Position numbers and translations under genes: made by a program. The notes under the pieces are model-generated. The model searched no databases, was not told where the DNA came from, and worked only from the letters and a program-made list of their open reading frames with translations. Below are positions 34,396 to 43,875 of a stretch of 64,000 nt of DNA, one piece after another. Origin of the DNA: Candidatus Gastranaerophilales bacterium (GTDB lineage Bacteria; Cyanobacteriota; Vampirovibrionia; Gastranaerophilales; Gastranaerophilaceae); assembly GCA_944323135.1 (NCBI GenBank), contig CALURI010000003.1, forward strand, positions 106,245 to 170,244, read 5' to 3'. Numbering within the stretch: position 1 is the first letter of the stretch; every line of letters starts with the position of its first letter.

Positions 34396-35196
34396 TTATA
34401 GATTTTTTATAATTTCCAATATTAAAGATTTAAACTTGGCTTTTGCTATATTAGCAGATTCAATAACTTCTTCATGAGAAAGTTTTCCGCTTGTATCAGA
34501 GCTTGCGGCATTGGTAATACAGCTTATGCCGAGTACATTTATCCCGCAGTAATTTGCAACGATAGCCTCAGGTACAGTCGACATGCCTACTGCATCCCCA
34601 CCTAGTTTTCTTATCATTTTAATTTCTGCAGGTGTTTCGTAAGAAGGCCCAGAATTTGCCCAGTAAACTCCTTTTTGTATTGCTAATTCCAATTTATTGG
34701 CACATTTTTCGGCAAGTTTTATTAATGATTTTTTATAAATTTCAGTCATATCAGGGAAACGTTCCCCAAGCTTTTCGTCATTTGTTCCTATTAGAGGATT
34801 TGAACCCATATTATTTATATGATCAGTTATAAGCATTAAATCCGCAGGTTGAAAACTTTCATTTACAGCTCCAGCAGCATTAGTTAAAATAAGAGTTTTT
34901 ACGCCAAGTCCTTTCAGAACTTTTACGGGGTATGTTATTTCATTCATTGAATGGCCTTCATAAAAATGATTTCTTCCCTGCATCATTACTATTTTTTTAT
35001 TTTCAATTTCTACAAAAACAAGCCTTCCTTTATGTCCTTGAATTGTTGATTTTAAAAAGTTTGGAATCTCTGTATAAGGAATTGATTGGTTACAGTATTC
35101 ATCAGCCAATTCCCCTAAGCCTGAACCAAGGATAATACCGATTTCAGGTTTAAAATTATTTGTCTTTTCATTAATAAATTCAATTGTCTTGTTCAT
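34396..35196 (-). CDS. punA: Purine-nucleoside phosphorylase
   Basis: Phosphorolysis of purine (deoxy)nucleosides. 266 residues of the trimeric PNP/MTAP class II type: ILGSGLGELAD phosphate loop, GHKGRLVFVEIENKKIVMMQGRNHFYEGH, LTNAAGAVN, GPSYETPAEIKMIRKLGGDAVGMSTVPE with the conserved Glu/Met, and ITNAASSD. ATG after AGAGGGA. Salvage genes udp and upp are also in this window, at other loci. Confidence 0.96.
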   Translation of the reverse strand: MNKTIEFINEKTNNFKPEIGIILGSGLGELADEYCNQSIPYTEIPNFLKSTIQGHKGRLVFVEIENKKIVMMQGRNHFYEGHSMNEITYPVKVLKGLGVKTLILTNAAGAVNESFQPADLMLITDHINNMGSNPLIGTNDEKLGERFPDMTEIYKKSLIKLAEKCANKLELAIQKGVYWANSGPSYETPAEIKMIRKLGGDAVGMSTVPEAIVANYCGINVLGISCITNAASSDTSGKLSHEEVIESANIAKAKFKSLILEIIKNL

Positions 35197-35254
35197 TAAT
35201 CCCTCTTTTGTATAAATTAAAATTTACCCCTGTTAAATAAATAATAAACACAAT

Positions 35255-35288
35255 AAAGCACAGGTGCTTTATAACAAACCTGTGCTTT
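35255..35288 (-). terminator. Hairpin after rpoZ
   Basis: Stem AAAGCACAGGT (35255-35265) with ACCTGTGCTTT (35278-35288), 12-nt loop. It lies just past the minus-strand stop at 35301; the minus-strand tail is T-rich (TTTATTGTGTTTATT). The strongest T-run is on the + strand. Confidence 0.6.
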
Positions 35289-35300
35289 TTTTGTAAAAAC

Positions 35301-35543
35301 TTAACCTACTAATCTGTCGTCATCAGCTTCTGCAGCTTTTACCATAATAGCATGTTCAACAGGATTTTCTTTTTTATAAGTAGTGTCAAAATTTTCTTCA
35401 AAATTGAAATCATCATGAGCTTTTTTAGCCTGATTTTCGTCAACAAGCTTTTTAGCAAGTTCAGCAATTTCATAAACTAATTGATATCTGTTGTCTGTAT
35501 TTTCATTTAAATCCCAGGCAACTCTGATTATTTGATCCATCAT
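35301..35543 (-). CDS. rpoZ: RNA polymerase omega subunit-like protein
   Basis: 80 residues. DNRYQLVYEIAELAKKLVDE matches the omega core helix (NRYxLvxxxAxRAk), and the C-terminal NPVEHAIMVKAAEADDDRLVG resembles the cyanobacterial omega ending (KPVIRAI...EI). The linker between is acidic and divergent. Omega is a small assembly subunit of RNA polymerase. It is not next to gmk as in many bacteria. The family call rests on two short motifs. Confidence 0.68.
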   Translation of the reverse strand: MMDQIIRVAWDLNENTDNRYQLVYEIAELAKKLVDENQAKKAHDDFNFEENFDTTYKKENPVEHAIMVKAAEADDDRLVG

Positions 35544-35626
35544 AAGTTAAAACCTCACTTTTTGTTCAATCTTATAATATAATACAAAAACTTTTTTGGC
35601 AAGTGGCAAAAAATCATGTATTGTTG

Positions 35627-35638
35627 TATAATCGGCTT
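35627..35638 (+). promoter_or_regulatory. -10 box of leaderless mlaD
   Basis: TATAAT (35627-35632) followed by 6 nt and ATG at 35639; weak TGGCAA 17 nt upstream. Confidence 0.6.
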
Positions 35639-36268
35639 ATGAAAATATTCGAAGGAATTCATAAATATATATTGGTGGAATCTGCAATTTGGTTTTTAAT
35701 ATTATGTGTTGCAGTTACAGGTATAAGAATTCATAATTATAAGAAAGAAAAAGAGCTTGTAACTTATCAAATATTTATGCCTGATGTTGACGGTTTGATA
35801 GTTGGTTCTCCAGTTAAATTTATGGGCGTTCAAGTAGGGTATATTGAAAAAATTAAAATCGTAGCTAATGATGTATATTTAAAAATTGTTATAACTGATA
35901 AAGATGTAGAATTGCCTAAAGGGTCTGTTGCAACTGTTGAATTCAGCGGCATGGGAGGTGCTAAATCTTTAGAAGTATATCCGCCTACAAAAGAAAGCCT
36001 TGCTGAAAATAAGCTTATTGTGGTTGAAAGCCCAAAAAGACTTCATGATTCAATAGGATTGTTAAATGATATGTTTGATAAAATCGGTTCAATAACCACA
36101 AAATTATCATTCTTTGCAAAAGAAGCAGGGGTGTCTGATTTAAGTAACGGAATAAATTTACCTGAAGTGCAGAATAATATGGATAATTTTGATAAATTGA
36201 TGAGAGAAATTTCGGATATAAGAAAAGAAGGAGTTAAGTATGGACAAGGAGAAAGTAAGAGTAATTAA
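35639..36268 (+). CDS. MlaD-type MCE-domain protein
   Basis: 209 residues: an N-terminal transmembrane anchor (about 14-32), then one MCE domain (VDGLIVGSPVKFMGVQVGYIEKIKIV, ELPKGSVATVEFSGMGGAKSLEVYPP), then a helical tail. It is the periplasmic lipid-binding ring of the Mla phospholipid transporter, usually with MlaE/F; none are adjacent here. Start at 35639 because TATAAT lies 6 nt ahead and 12 upstream codons are out of character. The end overlaps upp by 29 nt. Confidence 0.88.
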   Translation: MKIFEGIHKYILVESAIWFLILCVAVTGIRIHNYKKEKELVTYQIFMPDVDGLIVGSPVKFMGVQVGYIEKIKIVANDVYLKIVITDKDVELPKGSVATVEFSGMGGAKSLEVYPPTKESLAENKLIVVESPKRLHDSIGLLNDMFDKIGSITTKLSFFAKEAGVSDLSNGINLPEVQNNMDNFDKLMREISDIRKEGVKYGQGESKSN

Positions 36269-36890
36269 CAATCCTGTAGTATTGTTAAATTTATGTACTA
36301 TGCGTGATAAGAATACGGATAGTCAGGGGGTAAGAATTGCGACAAGAAAAATTACCCGTTGTCTTTTATATGAAGCTGCAAAGAATCTGCCTCTTGTTGA
36401 TACTCAGATAACTACTCCTCTTACAACTTTTACTGCAAAAACAGTTGACCCTGATATAAATTTAATTATTTCTCCGATATTAAGAGCCGGATTGATATTC
36501 ACGGATGAAGCAATTGATATTTTACCACAGGCTTGTATAAGACACATTGGAATGTACAGAGATGAAAAAACTTTAAAACCTGTTTGGTATTATAATAAAG
36601 TGCCTATGGAAGCTCCAAATCCTGAAAAGTTTTATATTTATATAACTGATCCGATGTTAGCAACAGGTAATTCTCTAATAGAAGCAATTAAATTGTATGC
36701 TGATAAAGGTATTCCTATCGATAATATTAAGGTGATTTGTATAATTGCGGCACCTCAAGGTATTGAAAATATTCAAAAGCATTACCCTGATATTGAAATA
36801 ATAACAGCGGCAATTGATGATCATTTGAATGAAAAAGGTTATATTGTTCCAGGTATGGGTGATGCAGGGGACAGAATATTTAATACATAA
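36240..36890 (+). CDS. upp: Uracil phosphoribosyltransferase
   Basis: Converts uracil and PRPP to UMP. 216 residues; PRPP-binding loop ITDPMLATGNS, SPILRAGL for the N-terminal motif, and the C-terminal GYIVPGMGDAGDR flap. AAGGAG lies before the ATG, which is inside mlaD, so the two are co-translated although unrelated in pathway. Confidence 0.96.
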   Translation: MDKEKVRVINNPVVLLNLCTMRDKNTDSQGVRIATRKITRCLLYEAAKNLPLVDTQITTPLTTFTAKTVDPDINLIISPILRAGLIFTDEAIDILPQACIRHIGMYRDEKTLKPVWYYNKVPMEAPNPEKFYIYITDPMLATGNSLIEAIKLYADKGIPIDNIKVICIIAAPQGIENIQKHYPDIEIITAAIDDHLNEKGYIVPGMGDAGDRIFNT

Positions 36891-36914
36891 AATTGAGAAA
36901 CTTTAGGATATTAA

Positions 36915-38504
36915 TTATTTCTTTTCATTGGAATAATCCGCAGTGCCCGGGAATGCGTTAGAACCGGTTACTTTTCTTGTTATCCAGTATTGGATTTTCG
37001 GGATAAATGTTGATAAAAATGCTGCTGAAATTATAAAGCCTAAGCCCCAGTTGAAGGCATTTTTCGCGTAGTTTGTTCTGCAAGCTTTGTCAAGAAGTTC
37101 TTTTGTAATTTCGCCGTTTTTGGCTTTTTTGATTACAGATTCTACATAGCCTTCTATTTCATTTTGTTTTTTGATAAATGTTTCGTTTGAAATAAAGCTT
37201 AGCGGTTTGTCAAATACAGGTTCTGAGATTTTGCCCGTGAACAAGTTTTGATCTGATGTTGAGCAGGTAAATACATTTTTCAAAAATTCCGGAATATTTA
37301 CGGCACCTTCTTTAAAAACATTCAAAATTTGTCTTTCCGTAATTATTGCTTGTCCTGCTCTTTCAGGTTGTAATTTTGCCATTTTTCTTGCATTTGTTTC
37401 AAATTTAGAAATATCAACTTCCGGATATTTAGCTTTTACATCTTGTAGTAGTTCTATGAATTTATTAATTTCAATAGTTCCGTTACCTTCTCTTAAAGCT
37501 TTTGAGATATTTTTTGTTATGTAGCTTTGGTTATCAGGGTTGCCGAGAATAGCTTTTCTGAATTTTTCAACACTCATTTTTCCGTTTTGTTCTTCTTCAA
37601 GTACGGATTTCATTAAATCTGTTGTTTGTTTTGCTGCAATCGGGTCAAGTCTTGTGCCTTTCCCGTCTTGAATTTTATTCAAAAGAAATGCTATTACAGG
37701 CATGTTAAACATATAGAAGTAACTTGATGATATATCTCTGAATAATACTTCTGTACGTTCGTGATTGTTTCTTGCGCAAACGCCTCTGCCTATCCAAACA
37801 CCCATATCTGTTGATAAAAGCCCGTATTTAGGGTTGTTTTCAAAACTGTATGCAAGTGTCATTAATGTTTGTGGGGAAATAGCTCCGAATGATACATCTT
37901 TATTATTGTTTAAAAAGTTATCCATTGTATATTGGTGTTGAATATTGGTTTGCGGTGTATCATTTTTAGAATCTTGTTTGTTATTTTGCGGGGTTGAACC
38001 TTGTTTTTTTAGTAAGTGTTTTGTTATTGCCTGATTTGTTTTCGGCAAAACAAATCCGACAAGACAGTTTGCAAGTATAATACTTGTCATTACTTTGCCG
38101 AATTTATATTTCGCAATTAGTTTTTCAGCTTTCTCTGGACTGAATTTTATTTCATTCGCAAATTTTTTCATATAGTTTGCAAATGGATTTCTTACTGTAT
38201 CTTTACCTGTATCAAAGTTTGTTTCAGGTAATTTGAGAAGTTTTTTACCTACAAATTTGTCGATTAAGCCGTTGAATAAAGGAACTCCGCTAAACCAAAA
38301 TGCTGCACCAAGCATTTCTTCTGTAAGTCTTTCTCTTGCTTCAGTGTAACCGCCGCGTTTGTGAGCTTGATATGTTCTACCGATTTCAACGCAGGCTTCC
38401 AATAAAATTACAGGAGCAATGGAACGGCTGGCGAGTCCTTTTACGAACTTTCTTCCATAGCTGAAATCTTTTAATGTTTGATTTGGAGTAACTTTTATGC
38501 TCAT
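36915..38504 (-). CDS. Hypothetical multi-helix membrane protein (529 residues)
   Basis: Not recognised. No cleavable signal peptide. Hydrophobic segments near residues 25-40, 88-105, 138-155 and 492-512. The middle (about 180-480) is soluble, with VSFGAISPQTLMTLAYSFENNPK at its start, and holds a pattern of acidic helical pairs (MSVEKFRKAILGNPDNQ, GTIEINKFIELLQDVKAKYPEVD), reminiscent of EF-hand-like helices but without a calcium loop. ATG after AGGAAAAA. It diverges from the 266-residue protein gene (38697), separated by a ~190-bp control region. Confidence 0.65.
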   Translation of the reverse strand: MSIKVTPNQTLKDFSYGRKFVKGLASRSIAPVILLEACVEIGRTYQAHKRGGYTEARERLTEEMLGAAFWFSGVPLFNGLIDKFVGKKLLKLPETNFDTGKDTVRNPFANYMKKFANEIKFSPEKAEKLIAKYKFGKVMTSIILANCLVGFVLPKTNQAITKHLLKKQGSTPQNNKQDSKNDTPQTNIQHQYTMDNFLNNNKDVSFGAISPQTLMTLAYSFENNPKYGLLSTDMGVWIGRGVCARNNHERTEVLFRDISSSYFYMFNMPVIAFLLNKIQDGKGTRLDPIAAKQTTDLMKSVLEEEQNGKMSVEKFRKAILGNPDNQSYITKNISKALREGNGTIEINKFIELLQDVKAKYPEVDISKFETNARKMAKLQPERAGQAIITERQILNVFKEGAVNIPEFLKNVFTCSTSDQNLFTGKISEPVFDKPLSFISNETFIKKQNEIEGYVESVIKKAKNGEITKELLDKACRTNYAKNAFNWGLGFIISAAFLSTFIPKIQYWITRKVTGSNAFPGTADYSNEKK

Positions 38505-38696
38505 AAGAGAATTTTTTCCTGAATTTTTTAATATCCCTGAAGATTAATTTTTGCTTTATAATATGTTCTTGTTAATAATTTGTTACAGTATAAGTGTAAT
38601 TTAATCACTAATTAAGTTTTGTTAAAATTGTTCGATAAATTGACAATGTTTTTTATTTAGTGTTTTTGATAAAATAGTAATAGAAGGTGTGTAATA

Positions 38697-39497
38697 ATGC
38701 AAGTAAATCCTATTAATAATAATTTAAACCAGACTTCAATACCAAACAATGAGAAGAAAAAAGAGTTAAAAATTAAAGCAGGAGTTGCAGCATCATCTGC
38801 TATGGGTGTTGGAATTGCTCTTGCACATGTCGCAAAGAGACAAGGTTTTTCATTATCACCTTCAGTTGTAAAGAAAACTCCTGTAAAGGATTGGGCTATA
38901 TTTTCACTTTATAGCAAAAAACATCCTGAAAAGAAGATTTTAGATCTTGATGATCCTATTGATATTATTGAAATTGCAGCAGCTTCTGTTGCCGGAGGGC
39001 TAGCAGGTGGTGCTATTTTTGATGATAAAAAATATTTCAAATCAAAATTAAGAGAATCTGTAAATCAAATTTTAGGAAATGTCCTTGTCCCTATTACTTG
39101 TGTAGGTGCTGTTTCAGCTTTATATAAAAAGAATAAGGCTAAAATATTGAGTTTTGTCCCGCAAGTTAAAAGTAAAGGAAAAGCTTCTGCTATATTTAAT
39201 AATGCAATGAAAGCTATTCCGTTCTCAATTGCGACACTTTCATCGTTAGGTATAGGAATTTTTGCGGGTAACAGGGTTTCAAATGTATTAAACGAAAAAA
39301 TATTCCATAAAAAAGTTAAAAGGGAAATAAAAGGTTCTGATTTTGCACCTCACGTTGATGATTTGGGTGTGGCATTATCATTAATGGCTGAAAAATCACC
39401 ATTTGTATCTTTTATACAAAGAACTGTTCCTTTATTCTTATGTGTCCCAGGTATAGAAGCCGGTACGCACAGAGATGAAGAAAATGTAAAAAAATAA
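38697..39497 (+). CDS. Hypothetical 266-residue membrane-associated protein
   Basis: Not recognised. A polar N-terminus MQVNPINNNLNQTS precedes a hydrophobic/alanine-rich stretch (GVAASSAMGVGIALAHVAK). Two further hydrophobic stretches appear near 100 and 175-195 (IPFSIATLSSLGIGIFAGNRV). Strong AGAAGGTG ribosome site. It ends 23 nt before the convergent GH77 gene. No partner or activity can be inferred. Confidence 0.6.
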   Translation: MQVNPINNNLNQTSIPNNEKKKELKIKAGVAASSAMGVGIALAHVAKRQGFSLSPSVVKKTPVKDWAIFSLYSKKHPEKKILDLDDPIDIIEIAAASVAGGLAGGAIFDDKKYFKSKLRESVNQILGNVLVPITCVGAVSALYKKNKAKILSFVPQVKSKGKASAIFNNAMKAIPFSIATLSSLGIGIFAGNRVSNVLNEKIFHKKVKREIKGSDFAPHVDDLGVALSLMAEKSPFVSFIQRTVPLFLCVPGIEAGTHRDEENVKK

Positions 39498-39519
39498 AAA
39501 AGCCAATTTAAAAAGAATT

Positions 39520-41547
39520 TTATTTAACTTCTTCTTCTGGTTCTTTTAAGATATCAGCATATTTTTGTAAATCATCAAGAAGCGGTTTATATTTTTTATT
39601 TAGCTCAATTCTTGTTTTATCTTTGTCTGCGCTATTCATAACCTGCATGTCGATTTTTGCCTGAAGTGCTTTTTTCAACAATTCAGGAATATTTAATGCT
39701 GTCGGATTTTCGCTTGCTAAATTTTTATAATATTTATCAAGATAGTCAGGTGATATTCTTTCTTTCCAATTTTCTTCTCTTATAGTACCGCCTATATTAT
39801 AGGTAACATCGGTTATACCCAAAAGATCCGCAAAAGAAATTTGGAATTTAGGTGTAGTCATTAATTCTGTAAATTTTGCTCGAACACGTTCTCTATCATT
39901 AGTTTCATAAAGATTTTTTAGTTCGTTTCTTATGTTAGTAATATTATGTCTTCCGTCATCTATATTTAAATATCCTGCAAGATAAGCTGGTTGCCATGCA
40001 TCATGTTCTCTGGTATATTCTCCTTTGCTTCCATTGCTCATTGTCCCGATTCTATTCATATATGTCATTGCAGGAATATTGTCATGAGAGCCTATAAGAT
40101 ACCAATCTCCTTTTCTGGCAGTTGCAAGAGCATTTTGTGCTCTAACCCAGTCAAGATTAATTATTCTTGGAAGATGAAGTTTATGATCATATATATCAAC
40201 AAATCTTGACGGATAACTGCATAAATCTTCCCATACAGGCATATCAGGGGTTAGTTTGTATTTTTTTAATTCCGGTAATACAAGTTTTTCTAAAAGTTTT
40301 GGATAATCCCAATATTTATCATATTCTTTTCCTTTGGAATCTGTTAATTGCGAAATATATTTTTCAACATTTTCATTTTTTTGAGGTCCGCTTAAGAATT
40401 CTTCTTTTTTAGCATATTTTGATAATAAATACGGTTCAATTAAGCCCATGGCATGGTCTATTCTTAAATTTTCATTGAATTCAAGAGCATAATCTATTTT
40501 CTCTTTTAAAAATTCACCGCCGACATTGAGTTCATAATTATCATTTTTAAATATTTTTTTAGGATCTATTACTGGAATATACCATCTTTGCGATTCTCCG
40601 GCAGATTCTCTTGCTCCCATTTCCCAATCTTTTAAAAATGCATCTTTAAAACGCCATTTGTCCATTTTTGAACAGCCTACAAGCAAGTCATTGTAATATT
40701 TAAATCCGTTTTTATCCCGCCATTCTTTATTTTCTTTTATTTGTTTAGTTGCAATAAACTGTTCAAATTTGTGTTTATCAATTTCATTTTTATTGGATTT
40801 AATGATTTCATTATAATGTTTTAAAGCTTCATAATTGCCGTTTCGAACATCAACCATTAAATTTTCATTATTTTTATCTTTCCAATCATCAGTTTCGTCT
40901 GTGTTATATTTTTTTGCGAGTACTTTAAATACCCCTTCTTCTGTAAGACGTGAATTATGTTTTTGTAAAAATGTTTTAAATTCTTTATTTAGTGCTAAAG
41001 CTTCAGGCTGACCTTTTGCTAAATTAGCTTTAAAATTGTTCCAGCTTTCAGAAAGTGCTTTGTCATATATTTCAACAGCTTCATCAAAGTTTGTGAATTC
41101 ATAATCTTTGGCTGTAATTTCAATTGGTTTTGTAACGCTGTTAAAAGTTTCTTCTGAAAGAATTTTTCCGTATTTATCAGTTGTTAAGTCATGCAGATTT
41201 ATAAAAAGTTTATTTTTGGCAAATGCTGATGCGTTGTATGGTGAAGGTTTAATTTTACCGTCTTTAAATTCCAATTGTCCGCTTGGACCAAGTTGGTTTC
41301 CGTTGAATCCGTATAACATTAAAAATTTTATCCAATCTTTTGCGGAATCACCGTAAGGACTTCCAATATTGGTATTTCTTTCGATTTCTGATGCAGGAAA
41401 GCAGGATCCATGAGTTATTACGACACGTTCTTGTGTTCCTAATGCATCATAAGTTTTGTTAATAGTATCTCTCAACCCCGGTTCTTCTTCTTTTTTCGGG
41501 CGTCTTTGAAATGATAATTGATAATTATTTATCCCTAATACACGCAT
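39520..41547 (-). CDS. Divergent 4-alpha-glucanotransferase (GH77, MalQ-like)
   Basis: 675 residues. GH77 landmarks: IKFLMLYGFNGNQLGPSG (beta-1 region), GSPYGDSAKD, LRIDHAMGLIEPYLL with the nucleophile Asp, MPVWEDLCSYPSRF with the acid/base Glu, and GSHDNIPAMTYM with the third Asp. It probably disproportionates maltodextrins in the cytoplasm. The central insert (about 170-290) is long, lysine/asparagine-rich and atypical. The N-terminus NYQLSFQRR carries the SF-type motif seen in other proteins here. TATTAT is 6 nt before the ATG, so it is probably leaderless. Confidence 0.8.
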   Translation of the reverse strand: MRVLGINNYQLSFQRRPKKEEEPGLRDTINKTYDALGTQERVVITHGSCFPASEIERNTNIGSPYGDSAKDWIKFLMLYGFNGNQLGPSGQLEFKDGKIKPSPYNASAFAKNKLFINLHDLTTDKYGKILSEETFNSVTKPIEITAKDYEFTNFDEAVEIYDKALSESWNNFKANLAKGQPEALALNKEFKTFLQKHNSRLTEEGVFKVLAKKYNTDETDDWKDKNNENLMVDVRNGNYEALKHYNEIIKSNKNEIDKHKFEQFIATKQIKENKEWRDKNGFKYYNDLLVGCSKMDKWRFKDAFLKDWEMGARESAGESQRWYIPVIDPKKIFKNDNYELNVGGEFLKEKIDYALEFNENLRIDHAMGLIEPYLLSKYAKKEEFLSGPQKNENVEKYISQLTDSKGKEYDKYWDYPKLLEKLVLPELKKYKLTPDMPVWEDLCSYPSRFVDIYDHKLHLPRIINLDWVRAQNALATARKGDWYLIGSHDNIPAMTYMNRIGTMSNGSKGEYTREHDAWQPAYLAGYLNIDDGRHNITNIRNELKNLYETNDRERVRAKFTELMTTPKFQISFADLLGITDVTYNIGGTIREENWKERISPDYLDKYYKNLASENPTALNIPELLKKALQAKIDMQVMNSADKDKTRIELNKKYKPLLDDLQKYADILKEPEEEVK

Positions 41548-41599
41548 ACAATAATAATAAATCTAATAAAAAAAATTTTTGACTATTTGTAACGTATTA

Positions 41600-43078
41600 T
41601 TAAATTTCTGCAATAACATCTATTTGAGAATTGCATCCGATTTCTTCTCTTGAAAGTACTGTTATGTTATTCATATAGTTACTTAAAAGTGTAAATATAA
41701 GATGTCTAAATTCCAGTGGTACCAAAAGTTTTGGTGATTCTACGTTCATTAATTGCGCTTTTTTAGTGAGTTTTTCTGCCAATTTTTCTGCAAAGCCCGC
41801 ATCTATTCGTATAATTGAATCATCGCTTTCATCAAAATTCGGCATAAATTTATCAAGTGTTTTTTCAGAAATTTCAAATGCAGAAATTTCACCTTCGGAA
41901 TTTTCATGTGATTTGCAAATTTGGCGGGAAAGTGAAAGTCTTATTTTTTTGATTAAATCTGATTTTGTACTTTCTTGTGCAAAGTCGTTTATTTTTTCAA
42001 AGATATATGTAATATCTTTGATTGAAATTTTTTCTCTGATAAGACTTGTTAAAATAAAACGTAAATCTGACAGTGATAGAAAATCAGGAATAATATTTGT
42101 TACCAGAAAATCATTTTTTTCGTTTACTATATCGATATATTTATCAAGATCTTCATAATCCAGTAATTCATCAACATATTTTATTGCACAAAATTCTAAC
42201 GCTCTTGCAATAAATTCAGAACCTGAAATGCCTTCTTGCCAAAAATCTTTTGCTTTTTCTTTTTCAATCCATACAATTTTGTGTCCGCTTATTTTGTCTA
42301 TATCATTTATGGAATTTTTAATTTTCTTTTCAAGATGCAAATTATCTGAGAAAAACATTAAAAAATTAGGATATACGCAAGATTTGAAAACTTCTACCCC
42401 TCTGATTTTTATTGAAAATTCATAAGGATTTAAGCTTTCATCATCTTGGAAAATAATTTTCGGAATAACGTATCCGATTGTTTCTGTTAATTTTAGGCGA
42501 GATTTTACTGTCTCTGCAACGAGTTCTTCTTCTTGGATTTCGCTGTCTGGATCAATGTAACCGAGAATTTCTTCACTTAAATGTATTGATAGTTTTTCTT
42601 CTTTCAATTTGGAATACATTGCATCTGGAGAAGTGGCTTTTGCAAGTTTTATTTTCAAATCATCAAGCTCTTTTAATCCTGCTGATATTTTATCATTAAG
42701 TTTCTTCCTGCTTACAGATGCTGGAGCTTCACCTTCAAGTTCTTTTTTTATTTTTGCAATTTTAGCTTTTTGATCTCGAATTTTACTTTGAATATCAAGA
42801 CATATTTCATAAGGTGAAAGTTCAGGAGAGAGCATTTTTTCCATTTGACTTTTAAAGGTGGAAATGTTTATTGTATCTGCATTTATGTCACTAATAGGAT
42901 TTTCTGCTTCCCGCATAAAAATACAGTGACAAAGAATTTGACCGTCGTCATTTTCTACCTCTTGCATGCTGTATAATTCCCAATTGTTCATAGACATTTC
43001 ATTTAACAGATTTTGAAGCTCTTGGGTATTATCGCTCGGACAAGTTTTTATAACGTATTGCATTTTTTTGTTATACAT
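41600..43078 (-). CDS. Soluble FlhA/SctV C-terminal-domain protein with N-terminal DUF4177-like domain
   Basis: 492 residues, no membrane helix. Residues 6-55 match a DUF4177-like fold (MQYVIKT, LLNEMSMNNWELYSMQEV). Residues 95-150 are coiled coil. From about 163 to the end the sequence follows the cytoplasmic domain of FlhA/SctV: LGYIDPDS, LTETIGYVIPKII, LNPYEFSIKIRGVEV, LVTNIIPDFLSLSDLRFILTSL, REKISIKDITYIFE, IRLSLSRQIC. In flagellar and injectisome exporters this domain forms the nonameric substrate gate beneath a membrane channel; here the channel half is missing. ATG after AAGGAGAAA. It lies 10 nt downstream of udp and may share its transcript. Confidence 0.8.
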   Translation of the reverse strand: MYNKKMQYVIKTCPSDNTQELQNLLNEMSMNNWELYSMQEVENDDGQILCHCIFMREAENPISDINADTINISTFKSQMEKMLSPELSPYEICLDIQSKIRDQKAKIAKIKKELEGEAPASVSRKKLNDKISAGLKELDDLKIKLAKATSPDAMYSKLKEEKLSIHLSEEILGYIDPDSEIQEEELVAETVKSRLKLTETIGYVIPKIIFQDDESLNPYEFSIKIRGVEVFKSCVYPNFLMFFSDNLHLEKKIKNSINDIDKISGHKIVWIEKEKAKDFWQEGISGSEFIARALEFCAIKYVDELLDYEDLDKYIDIVNEKNDFLVTNIIPDFLSLSDLRFILTSLIREKISIKDITYIFEKINDFAQESTKSDLIKKIRLSLSRQICKSHENSEGEISAFEISEKTLDKFMPNFDESDDSIIRIDAGFAEKLAEKLTKKAQLMNVESPKLLVPLEFRHLIFTLLSNYMNNITVLSREEIGCNSQIDVIAEI

Positions 43079-43088
43079 AATTTTCTCC

Positions 43089-43859
43089 TTAATTTTTGTC
43101 TTGAGCTATAAGTATTTTTATGGCTTCTACTGCTGTTTTTATCGCTTTTTCTGTATCATGAACCACAGGATTTTCAAGGTTTTGTTTTTCTCTTTCCTGA
43201 TTAGCTACAGTTAAAAATATGGAGCCGACTTTTACTTTTAGAAAACTTCCTACAACAAAAAGTGCTGCTGATTCCATTTCTGATGCAAGACAGCCAAGTT
43301 TTTTCCAAGCTTCCCATTTATTTTGAAGTTCGTAGTTTACCGGCATTTTTTCAGGTTCATGCTGCCCGTAAAATGAATCTTTGCATTGAACTATTCCTGT
43401 ATGATATTCATATCCTAAATTTTTTGATGCTTGAACAAGAGAATTTATTACATCAAGATTAGCCACAGCTGGGAATTCTATTGGAGCATACTCTTTTGAG
43501 GTTCCTTCCATACGAATTGCCCCTGTTGCTATTACGAGATCACCGCCTTTTACATTAATATCCATGCCACCGCAGGTTCCGACTCTTATAAATGTTTTTG
43601 CACCTACATTTACAAGTTCTTCTAATGCAATGGATGCAGAAGGTCCGCCTATACCGGTTGAGGTTACGCTAACTTTTACCCCGTTTAAAAATCCGGTATA
43701 GGTTGTAAATTCTCTTCTGTCAGCAACTAATTTAGCATTATCAAAATAAGATGCTATTTTTTCACATCTTTTAGGGTCTCCGGGTAGAATTACGTATTCT
43801 CCCACATCTCCTTGATTTAGACCTATATGATATTGTTCACCATGTTCGGAATAGTGCAT
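43089..43859 (-). CDS. udp: Uridine phosphorylase
   Basis: Phosphorolytic cleavage of uridine. 256 residues: [18 protein letters not shown] for the phosphate site, [31 protein letters not shown], and [18 protein letters not shown] with the ribose-binding Met/Glu. It starts 17 nt downstream of the ompH stop. The following FlhA-domain gene is 10 nt downstream, which may be fortuitous co-transcription. Confidence 0.95.
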   Translation of the reverse strand: MHYSEHGEQYHIGLNQGDVGEYVILPGDPKRCEKIASYFDNAKLVADRREFTTYTGFLNGVKVSVTSTGIGGPSASIALEELVNVGAKTFIRVGTCGGMDINVKGGDLVIATGAIRMEGTSKEYAPIEFPAVANLDVINSLVQASKNLGYEYHTGIVQCKDSFYGQHEPEKMPVNYELQNKWEAWKKLGCLASEMESAALFVVGSFLKVKVGSIFLTVANQEREKQNLENPVVHDTEKAIKTAVEAIKILIAQDKN

Positions 43860-43875
43860 TTTTACCCCTCAACAA

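Noticed and set aside
35255..35288. A riboswitch or plus-strand terminator for an upstream gene
   Set aside because: There is no plus-strand gene before it; the simplest reading is the end of the minus-strand rpoZ transcript.
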